10,061 nucleotides of DNA from Methanobacterium sp. (GCA_028682985.1 JAJRAE010000065.1:1-10061); one strand, 5' to 3'. Positions 1 through 7,365 are shown, numbered from the stretch's first letter. Notes: a model not told the origin generated them from the letters alone. Numbers and translations: made by a program.

Positions 1-387
1 CTCATTTGATATGTTCTTTATTAGCTTGCTTGCTTCATCATAGATCTCTATTTCTTCAAATTCTAATGGCGTGTTAAAGGGGGTGGGATTGGACCCTCCA
101 AAACCGCATATACCTATATCCTTGATTGTAATTGTTTTTCCGTGGATGTTCACTGCCCGGGAGTTTTCGATTTTTCCATAGATTGTTTCTGGGTCACAGT
201 TACCGGGGATAGCCAGTACCGGGACTTCGAAACTGCTTATTTCATTTAATATTTCCTCCCCCAGCTCTGCCGGGCCGAATTGAGTGATATCTCCCGCTAC
301 TATTACCAGGTCTATCTTATTGTTTTTTAGGTAGTCTATAATCTTCAAGTAATCACCGTGTACATCTCCCACAGCCAAAATCTTCAT
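1..387 (-). CDS. Metallophosphoesterase, calcineurin-like (partial, 3' end outside window)
   Basis: The first 129 codons of a gene that runs off the left edge, read on the minus strand from an ATG at 387. The translation begins MKILAVGDVHGDYLKII and carries the metal-binding motifs of the calcineurin-like phosphoesterase fold: D8-x-H10 (GDVHGD), G32-D33, and G62-N63-C64-D65, the GNxD variant seen in small YfcE/MJ0936-type phosphodiesterases, followed by a GFGGSN segment. Such enzymes are cytoplasmic two-metal hydrolases acting on phosphodiesters or phosphomonoesters; the substrate cannot be read from sequence. A GGGG purine tract lies about 8 nt upstream of the ATG. The gene begins 36 nt after the stop of the DUF2096-like gene on the same strand, so the two are probably co-transcribed. 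The family call is firm, the specific function unknown. Confidence 0.88.
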   Translation of the reverse strand, partial: MKILAVGDVHGDYLKIIDYLKNNKIDLVIVAGDITQFGPAELGEEILNEISSFEVPVLAIPGNCDPETIYGKIENSRAVNIHGKTITIKDIGICGFGGSNPTPFNTPLEFEEIEIYDEASKLIKNISNE

Positions 388-423
388 AAAGCATACCCCA
401 TTAAATACATTATTATCCAATTA

Positions 424-969
424 TTACTCTTCGTCTTCTATCTGTTCACTGAAGAAGGTGGAGAGTTCCTTCAGGCTTTTTTGGATGTTTTCTTTATCTC
501 CGTAGAGTATTATTACGTTGTCTTCTTCAAATTCTATGATAACGTTGTGATATTCTGCTATATCAACCAGTCTTTCTTCCAAAATTGGTTTTTTAAAGGT
601 TAATCTGGCCCGGGAAAATCCGGATGGTGCTCCAACTATAAATTTGGGCTTTTTATCAGGGATTTCATATAATTTCTCTCCGGTTGAAGCTTTTTTAAGC
701 TTCTCTACCCAGCTTTCCACATATTCCTGGCTTATATCATCGGCCAGGGTTAGTAATATGTCCTGTGTTGAGTTAAGCAGGTCATTTATCTCTTTAGTTG
801 CTTTCATCCTCTCAGGATCTGCTGGATTTATTTTGCAGAAGTTTATGGATGATTTGGCTAACTGAATATCCCGGTTTAAGCCGCGTGGTGTTTCCACACC
901 CTTTTTTTTAAGATCTGAAAGTAGGTCAACCAGGATCATCCAGGTCTGTTCTGCTGGTAAGTCTGTCAT
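424..969 (-). CDS. Conserved archaeal protein, probable DUF2096 family
   Basis: A 181-residue soluble protein with no signal peptide or membrane segment, starting MTDLPAEQTWMILVDLL. The N-terminal ~110 residues look mostly helical. The C-terminal ~70 residues contain GAPSGFSRARLTFKKP and alternating strand/helix stretches and end in an acidic tail (EQIEDEE). It resembles the methanogen family annotated DUF2096, but I assign this from memory of the family's general appearance, not from a search. No catalytic motif is visible, so no function is proposed. The ATG at 969 sits inside a 21-bp repeat whose other copy is the end of the gene at 4221-4487. Only a weak purine tract (GGAAGAA) precedes the start, as expected if it was once translationally coupled through an ATGA overlap. 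It is followed 36 nt downstream by the metallophosphoesterase gene. Confidence 0.8.
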   Translation of the reverse strand: MTDLPAEQTWMILVDLLSDLKKKGVETPRGLNRDIQLAKSSINFCKINPADPERMKATKEINDLLNSTQDILLTLADDISQEYVESWVEKLKKASTGEKLYEIPDKKPKFIVGAPSGFSRARLTFKKPILEERLVDIAEYHNVIIEFEEDNVIILYGDKENIQKSLKELSTFFSEQIEDEE

Positions 970-982
970 AAATGTTCTTCCA
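962..982. repeat. 21-bp direct repeat, left copy
   Basis: Identical over 21 bp to 4217-4237, and near-identical for about 25 bp (one mismatch, at 983 versus 4238). On the minus strand this copy contains the ATG and next codons of the DUF2096-like gene (ATG ACA GA), preceded by codons for EEHL and a TGA overlapping the ATG. Those are exactly the last residues of the gene at 4221-4487. It marks the left boundary of the putative 3.2-kb insertion. Confidence 0.93.
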
Positions 983-1429
983 CTATATTATTTTATTATG
1001 TATTAAAATTTATGTGATTTATAAATTCCTTATTCCTAAATTGGATTTCACTCTTATAAATTGTTAAGCATAAATTAATTTTATTTATATTTATTTACTA
1101 AAATAACTATTTATTTTGGCTCCTTTTTGGAATTAGGTATTTAAATCATAATGAAATACCCGTAACCAGTATTAATTTTGACAATTAGCCATTGCTTGAA
1201 ATTCCGTCTTTAGAATATGTAATTAAACCCCAATTACTATATCACCTAGTTGAATAGCCTTTTTAAACCATGATTTATATGTTACCTGTCTTAGAGGCCC
1301 ATAAATTAGGGCGTTATGCATTTCAAGTGATGATAAACAATTAAAGATGAATATGAACTTTTAGCTAAGATTTACTAGCAACATTAAATCTAAAACATTT
1401 GAAGACCATAATTTATATAGGTGATAAGA
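983..1429. other. AT-rich intergenic region, about 450 bp
   Basis: No credible coding sequence is visible in either strand. It contains the candidate minus-strand TATA element at 1014-1028, a 7-bp inverted repeat (GGTATTT at 1136-1142, AAATACC at 1154-1160, 11-nt loop), and several TATA-like runs. One of these, TTTATAT near 1274-1280, could drive the downstream plus-strand gene with a leader of roughly 120 nt or more. Nothing stronger is recognisable. Confidence 0.5.
1014..1028 (-). promoter_or_regulatory. Candidate TATA-box promoter for the DUF2096-like gene
   Basis: The minus strand reads GAATTTATAAATCAC, with an archaeal TATA-like core TTTATAAA at 1018-1025. Initiation about 25 nt downstream would fall near 996, giving a short leader of about 27 nt before the ATG at 969. 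This element lies inside the putative inserted segment, so it could have replaced the original operon promoter. In such AT-rich DNA the match is only suggestive. Confidence 0.35.
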
Positions 1430-1714
1430 ATGTTGTTTGTAGCAGAGCATACTCATCCTGCTTCTGAGTGTCCAATGAACACTCCCAACGGGAAAGAGAT
1501 GATTAAAGAGCTTTTTTCAGAGGAAAATATCAAAAAAACAGGAATCGAACTAGTTGGAGCATATATGAGCTGTCCTGTAGATGAAACCGCACATCACAAG
1601 GGATTTTTCATAATAGAATCTCCAGATGCAGAAACTATTAAAACCTTTTTCGGACCAATGAAAGTCGAAGTCAGAGAAGTTAAACCCTTCAGTGAAATAG
1701 CAAAAACACTATAA
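1430..1714 (+). CDS. Small conserved protein with His/Cys clusters, function unknown
   Basis: A 94-residue soluble protein beginning MLFVAEHTHPASECPM. I chose the ATG at 1430 rather than the in-frame GTG at 1421 because that GTG is part of a good ribosome binding site (AGGTGAT at 1419-1425, 4 nt before the ATG). Two clusters stand out: H7, H9 and C14 near the N-terminus, and C48, then H55-H56, in the middle (SCPVDETAHHKGF). They could bind a metal or carry a redox thiol pair. The rest reads as alternating strands and helices (FFIIESPDAETIKTFF, MKVEVREVKPF), compatible with a small dimeric alpha/beta-barrel (ferredoxin-like) fold of the DUF3303 kind; that is a guess from pattern only. It is followed by a T-rich terminator and then by the SoxB-like gene on the same strand. 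Confidence 0.72.
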   Translation: MLFVAEHTHPASECPMNTPNGKEMIKELFSEENIKKTGIELVGAYMSCPVDETAHHKGFFIIESPDAETIKTFFGPMKVEVREVKPFSEIAKTL

Positions 1715-1726
1715 ATTTAATCAAAT

Positions 1727-1740
1727 TCTTTTTTTATTTC
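1727..1740 (+). terminator. T-tract terminator after the small His/Cys protein gene
   Basis: A T-rich stretch 13-26 nt after the stop codon, including seven consecutive Ts at 1729-1735, typical of archaeal intrinsic termination. There is no obvious stem. Partial readthrough into the next plus-strand gene, 63 nt away, is possible. Confidence 0.45.
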
Positions 1741-1777
1741 TTATTTAAAAAAAATTAATAATGGTTAGGGATCTATT

Positions 1778-3220
1778 TTGTCAGAATATGAATTAACTAT
1801 TCTACAGATGAATGATAGTCATGGATATCTAGATTTACATCAGGAACTGTTTTGGAAACAGGATCACGCGATTTATCGCTCTGCTGGTGGTTATGCTCGG
1901 ATCGCAACCATTTTCAATGAAATTAAAGAGCAGAGTAATAATAATCTCATTTTGGATTGTGGCGACACCATACACGGCACCTATCCTGTTGTTGAAACTA
2001 AAGGTAAGGCCTTAATACCTATCTTAAATCATTTGGAATTTGATGCCATGACTGCTCACTGGGAATTTGCCTACGGCCCTGAACATTTCATTAAATTAGT
2101 GAAAAAATTGAATTACCCCATGTTGGCTATTAACTGTTATCATAAATCTAATAATAAGCTTGTTTTTGATCCATGGATGATTAAAGATATTAACGGTCTT
2201 CGAATCGGTGTTATAGGTATCGCTGCTACAATTGTAGATAAAGTTATGCCCCCCTCACATAGTAAGGGATTATATTTCACCTTGGGAAATCAGGAGCTTC
2301 CCTTTTACATAGAAAAACTTCGAAATGAGGAAAAGGTTGATTTAATAGTGGTTATCTCTCACCTTGGATTTCCTCAGGAGATTAAATTAGCCAGAGAAGT
2401 TGATGGTATTGATATTTTACTAAGCGCCCATACACATAATCGTCTGTATAAGCCCGTATTGATAAATAAAACTATAATAATTCAATCTGGTTGTCATGGT
2501 TCATTCATTGGTAAGTTAAATGTGGATATAACTAAAGGTAAGATAACAAAATTCAAGCATGAACTTATAACTGTAGAAAAATCAATTAAATCAGATACAC
2601 TAGTAGAAGATCTAGTAAAAAGTTCCATAGACCCTTACAGGGATTGGTTGAATCAAGAAGTGGGATATACTATTACTGGGCTCAATCGAAATACTGTGTT
2701 GGAATCAACTATGGATAATTTTCTTTTGAAAAGTCTCCTAGCTGAAACTGGTGCTGAATTAGCATTTTCTAATGGTTGGAGATATGGAGCTCCAATTCCT
2801 CCTGGGAAAATAATTTTAAACGATTTATACAACATAATTCCCATGAATCCACTTATTTCTACAGTAGAATTAACAGGAAGAGAAATTTGGACCATGATGG
2901 AAGAGAATTTAGAAAACACATTTTCAAGAAATCCATATAATCAAATGGGAGGGTATCTGAAAAGATGTATGGGTTTAAATATGTATTTCAAGGTAGAAAA
3001 TCCTAAAGGCCACCGTTTACAGGAAATATTTATTGGAGGGAAAATACTAGAGATTAATAAGAAATATAAGGCCGCATATGTAACCAGTCAAGGTGTTCCA
3101 CATGGTTATGGTGAAAATAGAATAAAACAAGAAATAAATGCAGTGGAAGCTTTAGAAAAATTTTTAAAAAAAAATCCCCCACTAAAAGCAGACATTCAGG
3201 GAACGATACAAATGGTATAA
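1778..3220 (+). CDS. 5'-nucleotidase-family metallophosphatase, SoxB-like motifs
   Basis: A 480-residue two-domain protein of the UshA/SoxB family. The N-terminal calcineurin-like domain (about 5-250) shows D13-x-H15 (QMNDSHG), D63 (DCGDTIHG), H195 (VISHLG) and H218-T-H220 (SAHTHNR). The C-terminal 5'-nucleotidase domain (about 290-455) includes FSNGWRYGAPIPPG and YNQMGGYLKR. Where UshA-type enzymes have GNHEF, this one has A93-H94-W95-E96-F97 (TAHWEFAYG); as I recall, SoxB thiosulfohydrolases have GHWEFTYG there and a similar YxQxGG motif in the C-terminal domain. The enzyme therefore looks closer to the SoxB branch than to classic nucleotidases. It lacks a signal peptide, unlike periplasmic UshA and SoxB, so it should be cytoplasmic. 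The start is TTG, with an AGGGATC ribosome-binding-like site just upstream. Family firm; substrate (nucleotide, cyclic nucleotide or S-linked sulfonate) unknown. Confidence 0.88.
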   Translation: MSEYELTILQMNDSHGYLDLHQELFWKQDHAIYRSAGGYARIATIFNEIKEQSNNNLILDCGDTIHGTYPVVETKGKALIPILNHLEFDAMTAHWEFAYGPEHFIKLVKKLNYPMLAINCYHKSNNKLVFDPWMIKDINGLRIGVIGIAATIVDKVMPPSHSKGLYFTLGNQELPFYIEKLRNEEKVDLIVVISHLGFPQEIKLAREVDGIDILLSAHTHNRLYKPVLINKTIIIQSGCHGSFIGKLNVDITKGKITKFKHELITVEKSIKSDTLVEDLVKSSIDPYRDWLNQEVGYTITGLNRNTVLESTMDNFLLKSLLAETGAELAFSNGWRYGAPIPPGKIILNDLYNIIPMNPLISTVELTGREIWTMMEENLENTFSRNPYNQMGGYLKRCMGLNMYFKVENPKGHRLQEIFIGGKILEINKKYKAAYVTSQGVPHGYGENRIKQEINAVEALEKFLKKNPPLKADIQGTIQMV

Positions 3221-3564
3221 TCTATTTTTAAGCCAAAAAAAGGCCTGATTATCAAATTTAGTAATAATCTTGGAGTTTGAGGATTTCAAGGTTCAGAATT
3301 TTAGCCATAATGGGTTTCACAATATATTTTCTCTCTATTTATTATATCGTTCTTGAGATTCTATTTTTGGCTGACAATTTTCAGTATATGCACATAAATT
3401 TCTGATATGTAGTTGATCCACAAAATTTGCTATAGAAGTCCAGCAGATTTTCACATTTAGTTAATTTTCCGAGAAGAGAATTTGCATTTGTTTTTGTTAT
3501 TTCTTTTACGGTATCAAAATATGTTTATTTCTTCTTTACATCAAATATAAAGCTTAAATGGTTT

Positions 3565-3594
3565 CAATAATTCAATTATTGGATATTTAAATAT
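3565..3594. promoter_or_regulatory. Adjacent perfect palindromes, candidate operator
   Basis: Two palindromes lie side by side: 3565-3581 has 8-bp arms (CAATAATT and AATTATTG) around a single central C, and 3583-3594 is the 12-bp palindrome ATATTTAAATAT. They sit roughly 70-95 bp upstream of the TATA element of the secreted-protein gene, a position where an archaeal activator or repressor dimer could bind. The AT richness lowers the weight of the second one. Confidence 0.35.
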
Positions 3595-3629
3595 TTAACC
3601 AGAGTTAAAGTTTATCCTGGTAAGTACTT

Positions 3630-3710
3630 GGTGAAATTTGGGTGAAAACTCGGAAAAATACTTTATATTATTCCCGTACTATTCTGGTCATCCACTCTTC
3701 AGGAGGTGAT
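3630..3710 (+). promoter_or_regulatory. Promoter and strong Shine-Dalgarno for the secreted protein
   Basis: GGTGAAA occurs twice with an 11-bp period (3630-3636 and 3641-3647), just upstream of an A-rich BRE-like stretch and the TATA element CTTTATAT (3661-3668). Initiation would be expected near 3688-3692. AGGAGGTGAT at 3701-3710 matches the archaeal anti-Shine-Dalgarno over ten bases and stands 5 nt before a GTG codon, fixing the start at 3716. This is the best translation signal in the window and implies high expression. Confidence 0.65.
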
Positions 3711-3715
3711 ATAAA

Positions 3716-4030
3716 GTGAAAACTTTGCAAAAAGCAGCCATAATAAGTGCAGTAGTGTTGATGATTAGTATAGTACCAGCATTCGCGTTAAACAATACCA
3801 ACATCACAAATGGAACACAAGACCAAAACCAGACAAAGACGCAAACACAATCACATGATTGCACTGATCAAAACAGTCAAGGAAACTGTCATGGACAAAA
3901 TAATGGAGCTTGTGATGGAGACCAGCAACAATACATGTACGGACAACAAAATGGTAACACAGGTGCAAATAATAATGGCAATTGTGATATAAACCATGAC
4001 CAATACATGTACGGACAGCAAAAGGAATAA
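3716..4030 (+). CDS. Small secreted Asn/Gln/Gly-rich protein with internal repeat
   Basis: A 104-residue protein starting with GTG after a near-perfect ribosome binding site. Residues 1-24 form a classical Sec signal peptide: a Lys-containing start, a hydrophobic core (AAIISAVVLMISIV) and an AFA cleavage site before L25. The mature part of about 80 residues is low-complexity and rich in N, Q, G, D and T, with four cysteines (C49, C58, C66, C90) and histidines (H47, H59, H94). A 24-residue unit is repeated: NNGACD...QYMYGQQ at 62-78 and NNGNCD...QYMYGQQ at 86-102. It should be an exported, probably disordered, cell-surface or extracellular protein; NxT sequons (N26-N27-T28, N29-I30-T31) suggest possible N-glycosylation. 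No family is recognised and no function is proposed. A hairpin terminator follows. Confidence 0.78.
   Translation: MKTLQKAAIISAVVLMISIVPAFALNNTNITNGTQDQNQTKTQTQSHDCTDQNSQGNCHGQNNGACDGDQQQYMYGQQNGNTGANNNGNCDINHDQYMYGQQKE
3929..4023 (+). repeat. 72-bp-period repeat inside the secreted-protein gene
   Basis: A 23-bp block at 3929-3951 recurs at 4001-4023 with one mismatch (a/g). Weaker similarity upstream of each block extends the unit to 72 bp, or 24 codons. It encodes the repeated QYMYGQQ segment, with a Cys-Asp pair at the same place in each unit. This looks like an in-frame tandem duplication. Confidence 0.8.
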
Positions 4031-4086
4031 TTCCGGTTTAAATTGCGGGTAAATTACAAATACTCAAAAAAAATGCAAATTAAAGA

Positions 4087-4119
4087 TTAAATAGGGAAAT
4101 CCTATTTAAACCTTTTTTT
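4087..4119 (+). terminator. Stem-loop plus T-tract terminator of the secreted-protein gene
   Basis: A perfect 9-bp stem (TTAAATAGG at 4087-4095, CCTATTTAA at 4101-4109) with the loop GAAAT, followed by a run of seven Ts at 4113-4119 and further T-rich sequence to about 4140. It begins 57 nt after the stop codon. This bacterial-style hairpin terminator is well formed. Confidence 0.7.
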
Positions 4120-4216
4120 ATAATATTTTCTTTTTTTTCTAATCCTTATTAAAAAATTAAATAGTTTATGCTATACTTTTCTGGTTGTTGCATCAACATA
4201 ACAATATAGTTTTTAT

Positions 4217-4237
4217 TCTGTCATAAATGTTCTTCCA
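4217..4237. repeat. 21-bp direct repeat, right copy
   Basis: Identical to 962-982. On the minus strand it carries the last codons of the 4221-4487 gene (GAA GAA CAT TTA TGA) and continues with ACAGA, which reproduces the first bases of the DUF2096-like gene (ATG ACA GA) after the overlapping ATG. Here that second reading frame ends at once (ATG ACA GAA TAA). It marks the right boundary of the putative insertion. Confidence 0.93.
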
Positions 4238-4487
4238 TTATTTTCTTGCTGCTGTAGTTAAGTTTAGCATCTGCTACCTTAAGTTCTTCTTCAATTTCAG
4301 ATATGTTCTGATAAGATTTGATGAATAGAATATGATAACTTTCAGTGCCGGTTATATTTAAAACAGCTATTTTTTCATCTTCTTTAATGGTCTTATCTTC
4401 TAGAGATGCTTTATATTTCACGTAAGGACCGTATTTTTCTGGTAATTCTTCATATTTAAATATTCCCACGAGTGTTGCTATAAACAT
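4221..4487 (-). CDS. Small archaeal protein, possibly DUF749 family
   Basis: An 88-residue cytoplasmic protein beginning MFIATLVGIFKYEELP, preceded by GGAGGATAATTA before the ATG, a good ribosome binding site. The middle reads as beta strands (KIAVLNITGTESYHILFI) and the C-terminus as a helix (SEIEEELKVADAKL). Size and opening resemble the small methanogen family I know as DUF749, a tentative assignment without a search. Its stop codon TGA overlaps an ATG whose next bases match the start of the DUF2096-like gene 3.2 kb away, so it was probably once the upstream gene of that operon. It now ends next to the putative inserted segment. No function is proposed. Confidence 0.75.
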   Translation of the reverse strand: MFIATLVGIFKYEELPEKYGPYVKYKASLEDKTIKEDEKIAVLNITGTESYHILFIKSYQNISEIEEELKVADAKLNYSSKKIMEEHL

Positions 4488-4552
4488 TAATTATCCTCCA
4501 AATACAGAATTTAATTTAATAAATTTATGGTGTTAATGTATGTTTTTAACTG

Positions 4553-4562
4553 TATTTAAAAA
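4553..4562 (-). promoter_or_regulatory. Candidate TATA element for the 4221-4487 gene
   Basis: The minus strand reads TTTTTAAATA, an archaeal TATA-like element, about 65 nt upstream of the ATG. Initiation near 4530 would give a leader of about 40 nt that includes the GGAGG ribosome binding site. If the operon was split by insertion, this would be the original promoter for all three minus-strand genes. Confidence 0.4.
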
Positions 4563-4633
4563 TGAGCCTGATATAAAATGAGGTTTAGTAAGTAAGTTAA
4601 CTAAGTAACAAATAAAATAAGAGTTTTTAAAAT

Positions 4634-4664
4634 AAAAAAAAAGAAGTTTTAGGGGAGAATTAAT

Positions 4665-4673
<9 letters not shown>
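4634..4673 (-). terminator. Terminator of the hdrCB operon
   Basis: On the minus strand a 7-bp stem (GGAGAAT at 4667-4673 pairing with ATTCTCC at 4654-4660, 6-nt loop) spans the end of hdrB. It is followed about a dozen bases later by a run of nine Ts (4634-4642). Stem and T-tract together suggest termination directly after hdrB. Confidence 0.55.
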
Positions 4674-5585
<912 letters not shown>

Positions 5586-5598
5586 TTTTGATTCCTCC

Positions 5599-6459
<861 letters not shown>

Positions 6460-6536
6460 TCTCTTTCACGCCCTGATTGTCTATTACCAGTCTCTTGAAA
6501 ACTTATAATTTTCATATCAAGGTGTGCTTAACGGTG

Positions 6537-6544
6537 TATATAAA
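6537..6544 (-). promoter_or_regulatory. TATA box of the hdrCB promoter
   Basis: The minus strand carries TTTATATA, an exact archaeal TATA consensus. Initiation would be expected near 6513-6518, giving a leader of about 55 nt before the ATG at 6459. It lies in the 174-bp divergent region shared with the plus-strand gene at 6634. Confidence 0.65.
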
Positions 6545-6564
6545 CGTTGCTAAAAAAACTCAAA

Positions 6565-6585
6565 CTGTAACCTTTTAGGTGACAG
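6565..6585. promoter_or_regulatory. Imperfect palindrome, candidate operator in the divergent promoter region
   Basis: CTGTAACCT, a 3-nt TTT centre, then AGGTGACAG: 9-bp arms pairing at 8 of 9 positions. It lies about 20 bp upstream of the hdrC TATA box and some 50 bp upstream of the divergent gene start, a position suited to a dimeric regulator controlling hdrCB or both genes. No known regulator motif is recognised. Confidence 0.45.
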
Positions 6586-6633
6586 TATATGTGGTGGTCA
6601 ATTTATTATCCTCTGATGTAAATATAAAAGTAT

Positions 6634-7365
6634 ATGCTTGAAATTATATCACACGACGGCCCCGCTCGCCTGGGAAATATCAAAAACAATGAATCACCAG
6701 GAATATTAATTCCTGGAGAAGATTTCAGCCTGATTCCTGATGAACCTATGCCCTACAATGTGCCCCTCAAATTAGCAGAATATTCAGTGAACAAAACAAT
6801 AGAGAGGTGCATGGAAAATGATGAAAGAGGCATAGCAGTTGTCCACGGATCTAAATATCTTGATCTCCGCATAAAATGTGCCGGTGAATTGGAGAAATTG
6901 GGAAATCCTGTACTGTTGGTTGCTAATTCTGATGAGTTGTTAAACAGGCCCATGGACCTGATTAAAATAGTAGTTGGTCTAAGAGAAGAGCTGAACCCCA
7001 ACACCGCTTTATACTTCCCCTTTATAAAACTGAACTTCCTGCCCTTACTCGCCTATATGGGAGTTGATCTATTTGGAGCGGAAGCAGGCAATCTATACGC
7101 ACATCTTAAAACCTTAACCACCCCCCATAAGAATTACCCACTGGATGAATATGAAATCTACCAGTTCAACCAGCAAGAACTGGCTAATTATAATCAAAAA
7201 AGCATAGACTTTGTATTAAGGGAGATAAGAGAAAATATAAGAAACGGTACAATGCGAAATCTGGTGGAAGAACGATGCTGCTCCTCCCCCGAAACTATGA
7301 CCGCCCTGAGAATACTGGATCGGGATTACAGCGGGTATCTGGATAAATATACTCCTCTATATTAA
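6634..7365 (+). CDS. Archaeosine tRNA-ribosyltransferase / ArcS-like protein (TGT-fold domain only)
   Basis: A 243-residue soluble protein starting MLEIISHDGPARLGNI. The opening, the stretch ALYFPFIKLNFLPLLAYMGVDLFGAE and the closing CSSPETMTALRILDRDYSGYL resemble the N-terminal tRNA-guanine-transglycosylase-like domain of archaeosine synthase (ArcS) and its relatives, which modify G15 in the archaeal tRNA D-loop. At 243 residues it is much shorter than full ArcS or archaeal TGT, lacks room for a PUA RNA-binding domain, and has no CxCxxC zinc motif. It may therefore be a stand-alone domain working with a partner, or a paralogue with another role. No strong ribosome binding site precedes the ATG; a TATA-like TTTATTAT at 6602-6609 sits about 25-32 nt upstream, consistent with a leaderless transcript. 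Divergent from hdrC. The call rests on recalled motif similarity. Confidence 0.68.
   Translation: MLEIISHDGPARLGNIKNNESPGILIPGEDFSLIPDEPMPYNVPLKLAEYSVNKTIERCMENDERGIAVVHGSKYLDLRIKCAGELEKLGNPVLLVANSDELLNRPMDLIKIVVGLREELNPNTALYFPFIKLNFLPLLAYMGVDLFGAEAGNLYAHLKTLTTPHKNYPLDEYEIYQFNQQELANYNQKSIDFVLREIRENIRNGTMRNLVEERCCSSPETMTALRILDRDYSGYLDKYTPLY

Larger units (their letters stand above)
3221..3715. other. AT-rich intergenic region, about 500 bp
   Basis: No convincing gene. The right half holds the regulatory elements of the secreted-protein gene (palindromes at 3565-3594, TATA near 3661-3668, Shine-Dalgarno at 3701-3710). On the minus strand 3381-3524 is open for 47 codons without a start and is preceded in frame by a stop and 11 more sensible-looking codons. 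It could be a decayed gene remnant, but openness of this length is not rare by chance. Confidence 0.5.
983..4216. mobile_element. Putative inserted segment between 21-bp direct repeats
   Basis: A 3,234-bp stretch with a 21-bp identical direct repeat immediately outside each end. All three genes inside (1430-1714, 1778-3220, 3716-4030) are on the plus strand, while the genes on both sides are on the minus strand. Collapsing the segment to one repeat copy joins the 4221-4487 gene to the DUF2096-like gene with an ATGA overlap, which strongly suggests those were neighbours in one operon. I see no transposase or integrase and no convincing terminal inverted repeats, so the mechanism is open: an att-like integration, a passenger segment whose recombinase is lost, or a rearrangement through a short duplication. 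The repeats and orientation switch are observed; insertion is inference. Confidence 0.55.

Noticed and set aside
1136..1160. GGTATTT/AAATACC inverted repeat as a terminator or operator
   Set aside because: Short stem, 11-nt loop, no T-tract after it and not placed at a promoter; kept only as a note in the intergenic entry.
1421..1429. GTG at 1421 as the start of the small His/Cys protein
   Set aside because: This GTG is part of the ribosome binding site AGGTGAT that is correctly spaced for the ATG at 1430.
3231..3244. Hairpin GCC-AAAAAAA-GGC as a terminator after the SoxB-like gene
   Set aside because: Only a 3-bp stem and no following T-run.
983..4209. Terminal inverted repeat CTATATT at 983-989 and 4203-4209 at the ends of the putative insertion
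   Set aside because: Only 7 bp, AT-rich and not at the same distance from the two direct repeats; not enough to call a transposon end.
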